DNA of 64,000 bases from Pseudomonas sp. R37(2017) (GCF_002113375.1 NZ_NEHO01000005.1:344617-408616), one strand, 5' to 3'. Counted from the stretch's first letter, positions 9,475 to 18,432 are shown. Numbers and translations: made by a program. Notes: a model not told the origin generated them from the sequence alone.

Positions 9475-10628
9475 TTCTTTTTCCCCGGCAAAATACCCAT
9501 TAGTTTGCAGATGATTCCCAGCATGATTTCGTCGGCGCCACCGCCAATCGACACCAGCCGCACGTCGCGGTAGGCACGGGCCACAGGGTTGTCCCACATG
9601 AAGCCCATGCCGCCCCAGTATTGCAGGCAGCTGTCGCTGACTTCGCGGCCCAGGCGCCCGGCCTTGAGCTTGGCCATCGAGGCCAGGCGCGTCACGTCCT
9701 GGCCTTTGACGTATTGCTCGGTGGCCTGATAGACCAGCGCCCGCAGGCATTCGATTTCGGTTTGCAGTTCAGCCAGGCGGAAGTGGATCACCTGATTGTC
9801 GATCAGTGCGTTACCGAAGGTCTTGCGCTCCTTGCAGTATTCGATGGTGCTGTCGACGCAATACTCCAGGCCCTTGATCATGTTGGCCGCGCCGAACAGG
9901 CGTTCCTCCTGGAACTGCAGCATCTGCATCATGAACCCCGCGCCTTCATGGCCGATGCGGTTGCGCTGCGGCACGCGCACGTTGTCGAAAAACACCTGGG
10001 CGGTTTCCGAACTGCGCATGCCGAGCTTGTCCAGATGCGAGCTGAGGCTGATGCCCGGTGTATTCATCGGCACCATGATGAGTGACTTGTTGATGTGCGG
10101 CTTGTCGTCCGAGGTGTTGGCCAACAGGCAGATGAAGTCGGCGCTCGGCGAGTTGGTGATCCACATCTTGCTGCCGTTGATCACGTAATCGTCGCCGTCC
10201 TTGCGCGCGGTGGTTTTCAACCCGGCGACGTCGGAGCCGGCACCGACTTCGGAGACGCCGATGCAGCCGACCTGTTCGCCGCTGATGGCCGGGCGCAGGA
10301 ATTCGTCGCGCAGTTCGTCGGAGCCGAAACGGGCGAGGGCCGGGGTGCACATGTCGGTCTGCACGCCGATGGACATCGGGATGCCACCGCAATGAATAGT
10401 GCCGAACTCTTCGGCGGCCACGATCGAATAGCTGTAGTCGAGCCCCATGCCGCCGAATTTTTCCGGTTTGGATATCCCCAGCAAGCCGAGCTCGCCGGCC
10501 TTGCGGAAGATCTCGTGGATGGGGAAGCGTCCGGCCTTTTCCCATTCCTCGACGTGGGGATTGATCTCGTGTTCGACGAATTGGCGTACTGTGCGGCGCA
10601 GTGCTTCGTGTTCCTGGGTGAAGATCAT
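9471..10628 (-). CDS. atuD: citronellyl-CoA dehydrogenase (acyl-CoA dehydrogenase family)
   Basis: A 385-residue flavin acyl-CoA dehydrogenase of normal family length. The N-terminal helical domain begins IFTQEHEALRRTVRQF. The FAD/substrate strand motif IGVSEVGAGSDVAGLKT and the C-terminal signature LQYWGGMGFMWDNPVARAYRDVRL are intact. AtuD oxidises citronellyl-CoA to cis-geranyl-CoA, feeding the AtuC/AtuF carboxylase. GGAGAAC precedes the ATG at 10628. The same frame stays open far upstream through atuC but encodes no family sequence there. The gene lies 26 bp after atuC and overlaps atuE by four bases. Confidence 0.87.
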   Translation of the reverse strand: MIFTQEHEALRRTVRQFVEHEINPHVEEWEKAGRFPIHEIFRKAGELGLLGISKPEKFGGMGLDYSYSIVAAEEFGTIHCGGIPMSIGVQTDMCTPALARFGSDELRDEFLRPAISGEQVGCIGVSEVGAGSDVAGLKTTARKDGDDYVINGSKMWITNSPSADFICLLANTSDDKPHINKSLIMVPMNTPGISLSSHLDKLGMRSSETAQVFFDNVRVPQRNRIGHEGAGFMMQMLQFQEERLFGAANMIKGLEYCVDSTIEYCKERKTFGNALIDNQVIHFRLAELQTEIECLRALVYQATEQYVKGQDVTRLASMAKLKAGRLGREVSDSCLQYWGGMGFMWDNPVARAYRDVRLVSIGGGADEIMLGIICKLMGILPGKKK

Positions 10629-10654
10629 TTTTTGTTGTTCTCCATTAGCCGGGC

Positions 10655-12271
10655 CTAGAACCGGGCGACGCCAAAACTGTTGGCTTGCAATGGCCGCACT
10701 TCGGCCTCGTGACTGATATCCAGCAGATAACCCAGCAAGGTCCGGGTATCCCGTGGGTCGATCAAACCGTCGTCCCACAGGTTGGCACTGCCGTACAGCG
10801 CCGTGGACTGGCTGTCGAGCTTCTGCGCGGTCACCTGCTCCAGCATGTCGAGCATTTTCGGGTCGGGCACCAGGCCGTCCTTGGCCTGCTTGGCCTCGGT
10901 GACGATGCGCAGCACTTTGCCCGCTTGCGCGCCGCCCATGACGGCGGTGCGGCTGTTGGGCCAGGCGAAGATGAAACGCGGATCGAGGCCGCGCCCGCAC
11001 ATCGCATAGTTGCCCGCGCCGTAAGAGCCACCGACGACGATGGTCAGCTTCGGCACCCGGGCGTTGGCCACCGCTTGAATCATCTTTGCGCCGTGCTTGA
11101 TCACGCCTTGTTGTTCCGATTCGGTGCCGACCATGAACCCGGTGGTGTTGTGGAAAAACAGCAGCGGCGTCTGGCTCTGATCGCACAGCTGGATGAACTG
11201 GGCAGCCTTGCTCGCGCCTTTAGGGGTGATCGGGCCGTTGTTGCCGATAAAGCCACAGGCGCGGCCCTGGATTTTCAGATGGCCGCACACGGTCTGCTGA
11301 TCAAACTCACCCTTGAACTCGAGGAAGTTCGAAGCGTCGGCAATCCGGGCAATGATCTCGCGTACGTCGTAGGGTTTTTTCGGGTCATCCGGGATCAGGC
11401 CCAGCAGTTCGTCGATGGGGTAGAGCGGTTCTTCCCAGCGACGTTCGGGCAGTGGGGGCAGTTGTTCGTTCCACGGCAGCAAAGCGACAATCTCGCGCAC
11501 CTGACGCACGCCGTCGGCGTCGTTTTCAGCCAGGTATTCGGCGGTGCCGGCGGTTTGTGCGTGCATCTCGGCGCCGCCCAGTTCTTCATCGGTGGCGACT
11601 TCGCCGGTGGCGGCCTTGAGCAGTGGCGGACCGGCGAGAAACAGCTTGGCTTTGCCGCGCACCACCACCACGTAATCCGACAGCCCCGGCTGATAGGCAC
11701 CGCCCGCCGTCGCCGAGCCGTGCACCACGGTGATCTGCGGCAAGCCCATGGCCGACATCCGCGCCTGATTGGCAAAGCTGCGCGCGCCTTCGACGAAAAT
11801 CTCCGCCGCATAATTGAGGTTGGCGCCGCCGCTTTCGGCCAGGGTGATCACCGGCAGTTTGTTTTCCATGGCGATCTGTTGCAGGCGCAGGGACTTTTTC
11901 AAGCCGCTGGGGGAGATGGTCCCGCCCTTGATTGCACTGTTATTGGCGACCACCAGCACACGCACGCCGGACACATAGCCGATACCAGCGATCAAGCCAC
12001 CACCGGCGGAGCTGCCGTCCTTGTCATCGTGCAACTTGTAGCCGGCCAGGCTGGCCAGTTCAAGAAACGGCGCACCGGGGTCCAGCAGCAGATCGAGGCG
12101 CTCGCGGGGCAGTAACTGGCCGCGTTTTTCGAACCTGGGTTTGGCTTCGGCAGCCTTGTTCAGCAAGTTCTGTTCGAGCACGCGGACTTGCTCGATGGCG
12201 TTGAGCATCGCCGCGCGGTTCTGGGTGAACTGCTCGCTGTGGGGATCGAGTTGCGACTGAATCACCGGCAT
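10655..12271 (-). CDS. atuC: geranyl-CoA carboxylase, carboxyltransferase (beta) subunit
   Basis: A 538-residue carboxyltransferase of the MCC/PCC beta class with two crotonase-like halves. Seen: GQLLPRERLDLLLDPGAPFLEL near the N-terminus, VVANNSAIKGGTISP, VHGSATAGGAYQPGLSD, and in the second half FFHNTTGFMVG and VVGGSYGAGNYAMCGRGLDPRF. It transfers carboxyl from biotin on AtuF to geranyl-CoA. Full length, no frame break. The distinction from methylcrotonyl-CoA carboxylase (LiuB) is made from the flanking atuA and atuB, which are absent from leucine clusters. Start at 12271, four bases after the atuB stop. Confidence 0.9.
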   Translation of the reverse strand: MPVIQSQLDPHSEQFTQNRAAMLNAIEQVRVLEQNLLNKAAEAKPRFEKRGQLLPRERLDLLLDPGAPFLELASLAGYKLHDDKDGSSAGGGLIAGIGYVSGVRVLVVANNSAIKGGTISPSGLKKSLRLQQIAMENKLPVITLAESGGANLNYAAEIFVEGARSFANQARMSAMGLPQITVVHGSATAGGAYQPGLSDYVVVVRGKAKLFLAGPPLLKAATGEVATDEELGGAEMHAQTAGTAEYLAENDADGVRQVREIVALLPWNEQLPPLPERRWEEPLYPIDELLGLIPDDPKKPYDVREIIARIADASNFLEFKGEFDQQTVCGHLKIQGRACGFIGNNGPITPKGASKAAQFIQLCDQSQTPLLFFHNTTGFMVGTESEQQGVIKHGAKMIQAVANARVPKLTIVVGGSYGAGNYAMCGRGLDPRFIFAWPNSRTAVMGGAQAGKVLRIVTEAKQAKDGLVPDPKMLDMLEQVTAQKLDSQSTALYGSANLWDDGLIDPRDTRTLLGYLLDISHEAEVRPLQANSFGVARF

Positions 12272-12274
12272 GGG

Positions 12275-13144
12275 TTATTCCTTGTCCTTCAATACGTCTG
12301 GTATGTAGGCGCGATGGAAACCGTTGTACGACTCGCTGTTGGTCGCCTTGTGGATCGGCCAGGCGCGGCCGCCGAGGCTGGCGGCGCCGTCGATGCGCAG
12401 GGTGCTGCCGCTGACGAACGCCGCTGCCGGGCTGAGCAGGAACACAATCGCCGCGCTGACTTCCGATTCGGTGCCGATGCGCTTGAGCGGCACGTGTTCA
12501 CGCAGGGTCGGGATCACGGCCTTGAAGGCGCCTTCATAGGTGTCCATGCCGCTGGAGGCAATCCAGCCCGGCGCCACGGCGTTGACCCGCACCCCGGCAT
12601 GACCCCATTCGTACGCGGCGGTCTTGGTCAGGTTGTCCATGCCCGAACGTGCCGCGCCGGAGTGACCCATGCCGGGCATACCGCCCCACATGTCGGCGAG
12701 CATGTTGACGATGGCGCCGCCGTGCTTGCTCATGGACTGGTTGAACACTTCCCGGGCCATCAGGAAACCGCCCACCAGATTGGTGCGCATCACGGTTTCG
12801 AAACCCTTCTGGTTGATCGAGGCCAAGGGCGACGGGTATTGCCCCCCCGCATTGTTGACCAGGCCGTGAATGAGGCCATGTTTGCGGATCAGTTCGCTGA
12901 CCAGATGTTCCACCGCTTCTTCCTCGCGGATGTCGCAAACCGCCCAATCGGCCTTGCCGCCGTCGTCGGTGATCTCCGCCGCAACGGTTTTCAGCTTGTC
13001 GGCCTTGCGCCCGACCAGCAGCACGTGGGCGCCAAGGGCCGCCAGTTCGTGGGCGGTGCAGCGGCCGATGCCACTGCCGCCACCGGTGACGATGATGTTT
13101 TGGCCGGCAAACAAATCGGCTTTGAAAATCGAATCGTAGGCCAT
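12275..13144 (-). CDS. atuB: short-chain dehydrogenase of the terpene pathway (AtuB)
   Basis: A 289-residue SDR. The dinucleotide loop is VTGGGSGIG at about 20-28; LVNNAGG lies near 95. At the catalytic site the usual YxxxK is not seen: the segment reads GHSGAARSGMDNLTKTAAYEW, with His and Arg at those positions. The same variant is typical of peroxisomal trans-2-enoyl-CoA reductases and related enoyl-CoA reductases. In P. aeruginosa atuB is needed for growth on citronellol, possibly for an alcohol/aldehyde or CoA-ester step, but its reaction is not firmly set. Thirteen bases after atuA, in the same operon. Confidence 0.85.
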   Translation of the reverse strand: MAYDSIFKADLFAGQNIIVTGGGSGIGRCTAHELAALGAHVLLVGRKADKLKTVAAEITDDGGKADWAVCDIREEEAVEHLVSELIRKHGLIHGLVNNAGGQYPSPLASINQKGFETVMRTNLVGGFLMAREVFNQSMSKHGGAIVNMLADMWGGMPGMGHSGAARSGMDNLTKTAAYEWGHAGVRVNAVAPGWIASSGMDTYEGAFKAVIPTLREHVPLKRIGTESEVSAAIVFLLSPAAAFVSGSTLRIDGAASLGGRAWPIHKATNSESYNGFHRAYIPDVLKDKE

Positions 13145-13156
13145 GGCGGCAATCCT

Positions 13157-14959
13157 CTAGTTGAACTGGTCGGCGATGCGCTGCGGCACCGGAATCTGGA
13201 TTTCCAGCAGTTGCTGGGCGAAGGCTTTGCCTTGCGGATCGATGCGCAGGCTGGCGACACCGCCACCGCCGAGGGCGTTTTCCAGCAGGAAATTCAGGCT
13301 ATGGCTGGCGGGCAAGTACCAGCGCTCGACTCGCCCGTGGATGGGATCGAGGACGTGGTCCATCCAGTCGACGATCACTTCCGGGGTCAAGGCTTCGGCG
13401 ATCCATGGCAGAAATTCCGGGTCGCGGGCCATGACGCCGATGTTGCTGTGGTTGCCCTTGTCGCCGGATCGGGCCACCGCCAGTTTGACCAGTGCCACGC
13501 TGGCGTCGGCCAGGCCCGTCGGTTTCGGTGGGGCGAGCGGGACTGGCAGGTCCAGCGGGTCGAGCACATCGAGGGCGGGCAGGGCACAACGGTGGCGCAA
13601 GCCCATGCAATCAATGTCCAGCGTGCAGGCGGTTTTGTCGATCAGGAACGAGAACAGCCGGATCAGCGGGTACACCGTCGGCCGGCCCCCGACAATGCCG
13701 GTCAACCCCGGCGCCATGCCGGTGGCGGCCTGGGCTATTTCCCGGGAAAACACGATCAGCGCACGCTTGTCCGGATGGCGCACCGCGAGTTTGATCACCA
13801 CTTCGCGGCTGTCCTGGCGCTGGCCGTGAGGGCCGTAAGTGGCCTCGCTGCCCAGCAACTCGATACTCACGTCGCTGTACGGCGCCCAACCGCGCTGGCG
13901 GAACATTTCCGAGGTCTTGTTGATGATCGCGTCGCTGACCCGCCGCGCCTTGTCGACGGCATCGATACCGGCCATCAGGCAACTGGCGGTGCAGCGAAAG
14001 CCATCGAGGAAGGTGGCGCTGACCTTGTACTGAGCGGTCGGCGGCAGGCCTTTGGCGCCGTGCACCCGCACCGCGTTCTTGCCTTGTTGCAGCAGTTTGA
14101 CCTGAGTGAAATCGCACACCACGTCCGGCAGCAGGTACGCCCGCGGGTCACCGATTTCATACAGCATCTGTTCGCCCACTGTCAGTGGTGTGATCAGTCC
14201 GCCGGTTCCTGCGGGTTTGCTGACGATGAACTGGCTGTCGGCGCTGACTTCGACGATGGGAAATCCGATGTGTTCGTAGTCGGGGACGTCGCGCCAGTCA
14301 GTGAAGTTGCCGCCGGTGCACTGGGCGCCGCATTCGATGATGTGCCCGGCCAATGCCGCCTGGGCGAGCTTGTCGTAGTCGTGCCACGACCAGCCGAACT
14401 CATGCACCAGCGCGGCGCTGACCACCGCACTGTCGACCACTCGCCCGGTGATCACGATGTCCGCGCCCAGGCGCAAGGCTTCGACGATGCCGGGTGCGCC
14501 GAGGTAGGCATTGGTCGAGACGCACATCGATGGCAGGGGCGCGCCGCTGAACATTTCATGAATGCCCAGGTTGCCCAGCTGTTTGAATTGCGGCTGCAGG
14601 TCATCACCCAGCAGCACGGCGATCTTCAGCGCCACCCCGGCCTTGTCGCAGGCCGCTTGCAGGGCGGCGGCGCACGCTTGGGGATTGACCCCGCCGGCAT
14701 TGCTGATGACCCGGATGTCGTGTTGCGCGAGCTGCGGCAGCAAGGGTGCGAGCACTTCGATGAAGTCGCCCGCATAGCCGGCCTGGGGATCTTTCATTCG
14801 TGCGCCGGCCATGATCGACAGGGTGATCTCGGCCAGGTAATCGAAGACCAGATAGTCCAGATGCCCGTGTTCCACCAGTTGCGCGGCAGCGGTCGAGGTA
14901 TCGCCCCAGAAGGCGCTGGCGCATCCGATGCGAATTGTTTTTGGCGCAGTCCGTTCCAT
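13157..14959 (-). CDS. atuA: AtuA family protein (DUF1446), terpene utilisation
   Basis: A 600-residue protein of the AtuA/DUF1446 family, which marks acyclic-terpene clusters. Conserved blocks seen are [12 protein letters not shown] at the start, [27 protein letters not shown] and [12 protein letters not shown]. The C-terminal part (about 490-600) carries [26 protein letters not shown], typical of the fused AtuA-C domain. The gene is required for citronellol/geraniol growth in P. aeruginosa, but its biochemical role is unknown. The ATG at 14959 has GGAGGTGG upstream. It is the first gene of the operon and faces atuR across two palindromic operators. Confidence 0.9.
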   Translation of the reverse strand: MERTAPKTIRIGCASAFWGDTSTAAAQLVEHGHLDYLVFDYLAEITLSIMAGARMKDPQAGYAGDFIEVLAPLLPQLAQHDIRVISNAGGVNPQACAAALQAACDKAGVALKIAVLLGDDLQPQFKQLGNLGIHEMFSGAPLPSMCVSTNAYLGAPGIVEALRLGADIVITGRVVDSAVVSAALVHEFGWSWHDYDKLAQAALAGHIIECGAQCTGGNFTDWRDVPDYEHIGFPIVEVSADSQFIVSKPAGTGGLITPLTVGEQMLYEIGDPRAYLLPDVVCDFTQVKLLQQGKNAVRVHGAKGLPPTAQYKVSATFLDGFRCTASCLMAGIDAVDKARRVSDAIINKTSEMFRQRGWAPYSDVSIELLGSEATYGPHGQRQDSREVVIKLAVRHPDKRALIVFSREIAQAATGMAPGLTGIVGGRPTVYPLIRLFSFLIDKTACTLDIDCMGLRHRCALPALDVLDPLDLPVPLAPPKPTGLADASVALVKLAVARSGDKGNHSNIGVMARDPEFLPWIAEALTPEVIVDWMDHVLDPIHGRVERWYLPASHSLNFLLENALGGGGVASLRIDPQGKAFAQQLLEIQIPVPQRIADQFN

Positions 14960-14990
14960 AACCACCTCCAACCGAAGTGCATCGACATTA

Positions 14991-15049
14991 CCAAGCAAGC
15001 GCTTGGTTTGTAAATGGCTTGATTATCTTCTTCCCAAGCGCTTGCTTGG
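14991..15049. promoter_or_regulatory. twin AtuR operators in the atuA-atuR intergenic region
   Basis: CCAAGCAAGCGCTTGG (14991-15006) and CCAAGCGCTTGCTTGG (15034-15049) are exact reverse complements, and each has CCAAGC..GCTTGG arms of its own. Their centres are 43 bp apart. AtuR of P. aeruginosa is known to bind two short inverted repeats at this position, so these are very likely its sites, repressing atuA-F and atuR itself. Confidence 0.85.
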
Positions 15050-15137
15050 TTCCATCCATGAGCTTAAATTGCCCGCGCAACCCCACTGTTTTCGGGGGGA
15101 TCGGCGTTACTGATTGATCGACTGTAGGAGAGAACGG

Positions 15138-15764
15138 GTGGACGAGCAAAAAGCCCTGAGGGTCATGCGCGAATTGGTGGACGACGGCCAATTGACCGAC
15201 CCGGACAGCGCCCGGGGCAAACTGCTGCAAGTGGCGGCTCACCTGTTCCGCAATAAAGGCTATGAGCGCACGACCGTGCGTGACCTGGCCGGCGCCGTGG
15301 GCATTCAGTCCGGGAGTATTTTCCATCACTTCAAAAGCAAGGACGAAATCCTGCGCGCCGTGATGGAAGAAACCATCCGCTACAACACCGCGTTGATGCG
15401 TGCGGCCATTGCCGAGGCGGGCAATGTGCGCGAACGGGTGCTGGCGCTGATCCGCTGTGAATTGCAGTCGATCATGGGTGGCAGCGGCGAGGCCATGGCG
15501 GTGCTGGTCTACGAATGGCGCTCGCTGTCCGACGACGGCCAGGCCAGGGTCCTGGCGCTGCGCGATATCTATGAGGACATCTGGCTGCAAGTGTTGGGCG
15601 AGGCCAAGACCGCCGGGTTTATCCGCGGTGATGTGTTCATTACCCGACGCTTCCTGACCGGCGCATTGTCCTGGACCACCACATGGTTTCGCGCCGACGG
15701 CAGTATGAGCCTTGATCAGTTGGCCGAAGAAGCGTTGATTCTGGTACTGGAAAACCGGCAATAA
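15138..15764 (+). CDS. atuR: TetR-family repressor of terpene utilisation (AtuR)
   Basis: A 208-residue TetR regulator. The N-terminal helix-turn-helix covers about 25-72 (GKLLQVAAHLFRNKGYERTTVRDLAGAVGIQSGSIFHHFKSKDEIL); the rest is a helical ligand and dimer domain. GTG at 15138 is the likely start because AGGAGA lies just upstream; an in-frame TTG at 15114 has no ribosome site. It is divergent from atuA with the twin operators between. In the known system the repressor is released during growth on citronellol or geraniol, probably by a CoA-ester intermediate. Confidence 0.87.
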   Translation: MDEQKALRVMRELVDDGQLTDPDSARGKLLQVAAHLFRNKGYERTTVRDLAGAVGIQSGSIFHHFKSKDEILRAVMEETIRYNTALMRAAIAEAGNVRERVLALIRCELQSIMGGSGEAMAVLVYEWRSLSDDGQARVLALRDIYEDIWLQVLGEAKTAGFIRGDVFITRRFLTGALSWTTTWFRADGSMSLDQLAEEALILVLENRQ

Positions 15765-15857
15765 GCTTGTATTGGCCAGCATTAAACTGGCTAACTGGGC
15801 AAAAGCGCCTAGCTTGAAGGCATTGATGCCGTTTTATCGGGGAGTGGGGTTGTTTTG

Positions 15858-16676
15858 ATGGGTTCGTCAATTCGGACAGCCTCGCGGCTTTTGCTGGCGA
15901 TGCTTGCAGTGTCAGTAATGATGCCCGCCCAGGCTGCGCAACTGGTGCGCATTGGTGCCGCGCACTTTCCGCCCTACACCGTGCGTCCGGAATCCGGGGC
16001 CGATACCGGCTTGCTGCCGCAACTGGTCGAGGCCCTGAACGCATCGCAAAGCGACTACCAGTTTGTCCTGGTGCCCACGTCCATTCCCCGGCGCTTCGGT
16101 GACTTCAAGCAGGGCCGGATCGACATGGCCATCTTTGAAAATCCTGCCTGGGGTTGGCAAGAAATCCCCCACACGGCCGTCGACATGGGGCTGGAAGACG
16201 CCGAAATTTTTGTCGCGCAACGCTTGCCCGACCGGCACCAGGACTATTTTGCCGACCTGAACGGCAAGCGCCTGGCACTGTTCAGCGGCTATCACTATGA
16301 GTTCGCCAACTTCAACGCCGAGCCCAAGTACCTGGCGACAAAATACAATGCCACCCTGACCTATTCCCATGACAGCAATCTGTTGATGGTGATGCGCGAT
16401 CGGGCCGACATTGCACTGGTCACGCGCTCTTACCTCAATGACTACTTTTTGCGCAATCCGGATGTCGCCAAAGAGTTGTTGGCGTCTGATCGCATCGATC
16501 AGATCTATCACCATTACGCCATCCTGCGCCCGACGGCCCCTATCAGCGGCGAGGCATTCGGCAGGTTGCTGCAAGGCTTGCGGGACAACGGCCAGATGCT
16601 GAAGATCTTCGATCCGTACAAGATTGCGCTTGTGCCGGTCCCGCACAGCGATTCGGCGCCACAGGTCGCCAATTGA
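15858..16676 (+). CDS. periplasmic solute-binding protein, family 3 type
   Basis: A 272-residue secreted protein. A signal peptide spans residues 1-26 (SSIRTASRLLLAMLAVSVMM, cut after AQA). The mature part is a two-lobed family-3 binding fold: LVRIGAAHFPPYTVRPESGADTGLLPQLVEAL, then DFKQGRIDMAIFENP and a second lobe with LALFSGYHYEF. Such proteins bind amino acids or similar polar ligands for an ABC transporter or as a sensor. No permease or ATPase lies near it, so it may serve a remote transporter or a signalling role. ATG at 15858 rather than the TTG before it. It lies just before the pyoverdine block without a clear link. Confidence 0.8.
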   Translation: MGSSIRTASRLLLAMLAVSVMMPAQAAQLVRIGAAHFPPYTVRPESGADTGLLPQLVEALNASQSDYQFVLVPTSIPRRFGDFKQGRIDMAIFENPAWGWQEIPHTAVDMGLEDAEIFVAQRLPDRHQDYFADLNGKRLALFSGYHYEFANFNAEPKYLATKYNATLTYSHDSNLLMVMRDRADIALVTRSYLNDYFLRNPDVAKELLASDRIDQIYHHYAILRPTAPISGEAFGRLLQGLRDNGQMLKIFDPYKIALVPVPHSDSAPQVAN

Positions 16677-16687
16677 CGGTCTTTGCC

Positions 16688-16711
16688 TAAATTTCCCGCC
16701 GTGGCTCACGT
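16688..16711 (+). promoter_or_regulatory. PvdS-type iron-starvation promoter (IS box)
   Basis: TAAAT at 16688-16692, exactly 16 bases, then CGT at 16709-16711: a full match to the -35/-10 pattern read by PvdS. It lies 40 bp upstream of the acetyltransferase start, so that gene should be iron-repressed through PvdS. Confidence 0.85.
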
Positions 16712-16751
16712 CACCTCGATGAACTGTCGACGATTATCGTGAGCCTGATCC

Positions 16752-17765
16752 ATGTCCAATCTGAATGACCTGACGGCCCTGTGCCTGCCCAATGGCAGTC
16801 GTCTTGCCGCTGATGAAACCGAATGCCGCCTGAGCCTCTGCCTGGAAGGGCAACCGCTGCTCACCCTGCGGCTGGTTCGTGGCCCCGAGTTGTCCGTGCA
16901 CCTGCAAGAGCGATTCAACTGCTCCGACGGACTGGCGTTGTGGGCGGCCTGTTACTGGCTGTTCGCCCGCGACCCGGACTGCCAGCGCCTGCTCTGGCAA
17001 TTGCAGGACGTGCCGACCGAAGCCGTGCTCAGCGGCCTGCTGGTCCCGACTTCCGTCAGCGGCCGGTATCACTGTGAGCGCACCTTGTTCTGGCAGTTGC
17101 CGCAGCCGTGGCTGGGGCACTTCCTGACCGGCAGTTATCCGCAGCAAATGGTCATCTCCGACGGCAAGCGTCATCCGTTGCGACCGGTCAAACCCCGCGG
17201 TGAAGTATATCGACGCTTCGATGCACGGCTGGGGGCCTGGGTTTCTTTGCGCACGCTGGAAATCGAGCAAGACCTGGCGCGTTTCCATCGCTGGCAGAAC
17301 AGCCCGCGTGTCGCCAGTTTCTGGCAGGAGGAGGGTAGCCTCGAACAGCACCGGGAGTACCTGGGCAAACTCGAGGCCGACCCGCACACCCTGACGCTGA
17401 TTGGCTGTTTCGACGATCAACCGTTCGCCTACTTCGAAGCCTACTGGGCCAGGGAAGATCGCATCGCACCCTTCTATGACGTCGGCGATTACGACCGTGG
17501 CATCCACATGCTGGTGGGCGAGGAAAACCATCGCGGTCCGCACAAGGTGGCAAGCTGGTTATCGGCGCTGGTGCATTATCTGTTTCTCGATGATCCGCGC
17601 ACGCAGCGCGTGGTTGCCGAGCCTCGGGCCGATAACGCGAAGATGATCGGGTACATGCAGAGCCAAGGCTTTCACTGCGAGAAAGAGTTCGACTTTCCGC
17701 ACAAGCGCGCGGCCTTGATGGTGTTGGGGCGGGAGCGGTTTTTTGATCGGTGCGGACTGGCCTGA
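16752..17765 (+). CDS. siderophore acetyltransferase, RhbD/AlcB/IucB type
   Basis: A 337-residue protein. The C-terminal half (about 155-330) is a GNAT acyltransferase of the siderophore type, with RFDARLGAWVSLRTLEIEQDLARFHRWQNSPRVASFW, EAYWAREDRIAPFYD, RGIHMLVGEENHRGP and VVAEPRADNAKMI. The N-terminal half is a less conserved extension found in IucB/RhbD relatives. These enzymes acylate hydroxylamines of siderophores. Beside pvdS and behind a PvdS promoter, it is most likely the N5-hydroxyornithine acetylase of the PvdYII kind, giving acetyl- rather than formyl-hydroxyornithine; that substrate is inferred. Confidence 0.75.
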   Translation: MSNLNDLTALCLPNGSRLAADETECRLSLCLEGQPLLTLRLVRGPELSVHLQERFNCSDGLALWAACYWLFARDPDCQRLLWQLQDVPTEAVLSGLLVPTSVSGRYHCERTLFWQLPQPWLGHFLTGSYPQQMVISDGKRHPLRPVKPRGEVYRRFDARLGAWVSLRTLEIEQDLARFHRWQNSPRVASFWQEEGSLEQHREYLGKLEADPHTLTLIGCFDDQPFAYFEAYWAREDRIAPFYDVGDYDRGIHMLVGEENHRGPHKVASWLSALVHYLFLDDPRTQRVVAEPRADNAKMIGYMQSQGFHCEKEFDFPHKRAALMVLGRERFFDRCGLA

Positions 17766-17796
17766 GGCTGAAGATCTTTGGCGGTCTTGAGCGCTC

Positions 17797-17862
17797 ATCG
17801 CGAGCATGCTCGCTCCTACAGAGTGTGCGTTGAACCTGTAGGAGCGAGCATGCTCGCGATGG
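17797..17862. repeat. REPIN between convergent acetyltransferase and pvdS
   Basis: ATCGCGAGCATGCTCGCTCCTACAG and its inverted copy CTGTAGGAGCGAGCATGCTCGCGAT with a short spacer. The two genes converge on it, so it may double as a transcription or mRNA boundary. Confidence 0.9.
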
Positions 17863-17883
17863 TCACGCCGCAGATCTCGGATC

Positions 17884-18432
17884 CTATTGGCGAGCAGCCA
17901 TATCCCCACGCTTGCCCGACACCTTGCGGCAGTGCACCAGCGCATCCCGGATCATGAAGTTCACCAGGGTCGGCGAGACACCGAGCTCTTTGGCGATGTC
18001 TTTTTGCGGTACGCCGTGCAGGCGATACATCTCGAAGGCGTAGCGGGTGCGACTGGGCAACTCGGTCAACGCGTCGGCGATGTGCTCCAGCGTCGAGAAA
18101 TTGATATGCGAGGTTTCCGGTGACGCACCCTGGATCACCACATTCAGCCCTTCCTCTTCAGGGCCGGAATACTTCTGCTCCAGCGCCTGCTTGCGGTAGT
18201 GGTCGATGGCCAGGTTGCGCACGATCTGGAACAGGTAGCTGAGCTGAGCCTTGATCGAACTGGTGATGGGCGGGGCCGATTGCAACCGGAAAAATGCGTC
18301 CTGCACAACATCTTCGGCACGTGAACGGCAGCCGGTAATCCGGGCTGCGATCTTCACCAGAATCAGTCGATTGTCGACGAATACCTGAAGTAGCGGTGTA
18401 TCGCACCTGCTTGTGGACACTGGTTCCATCAT
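17884..18432 (-). CDS. pvdS: iron-starvation ECF sigma factor PvdS
   Basis: A 182-residue ECF sigma factor. Region 2 includes CRSRAEDVVQDAFFRLQSAP and YLFQIVRNLAIDHYRKQAL; region 4 is LPSRTRYAFEMYRLHGVPQKDIAKELGVSPTLVNFMIRDAL. The sequence between about 10 and 170 is the highly conserved PvdS sequence of fluorescent pseudomonads. It directs transcription of pyoverdine genes from IS-box promoters and is held in check by FpvR at the membrane. ATG at 18432 is preferred (AGG eight bases upstream); GTG at 18441 and ATG at 18429 are alternatives. A Fur box lies about 85 bp upstream. Confidence 0.95.
   Translation of the reverse strand: MMEPVSTSRCDTPLLQVFVDNRLILVKIAARITGCRSRAEDVVQDAFFRLQSAPPITSSIKAQLSYLFQIVRNLAIDHYRKQALEQKYSGPEEEGLNVVIQGASPETSHINFSTLEHIADALTELPSRTRYAFEMYRLHGVPQKDIAKELGVSPTLVNFMIRDALVHCRKVSGKRGDMAARQ

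Noticed and set aside
10629..11186. Long N-terminal extension of the atuD frame inside atuC
   Set aside because: The extension is Arg/Gly-rich shadow coding opposite the real atuC frame; atuD has its own ribosome site at 10628.
12188..15013. 941-codon plus-strand open frame antisense to atuA-atuB
   Set aside because: It is a GC-rich antisense shadow of two clear genes, with His/Gln/Val-rich nonsense composition and no domain.
16703..16745. Inverted repeat GGCTCACG..CGTGAGCC before the acetyltransferase
   Set aside because: Arms are 27 bases apart and overlap the IS box and its transcription start; probably coincidental.
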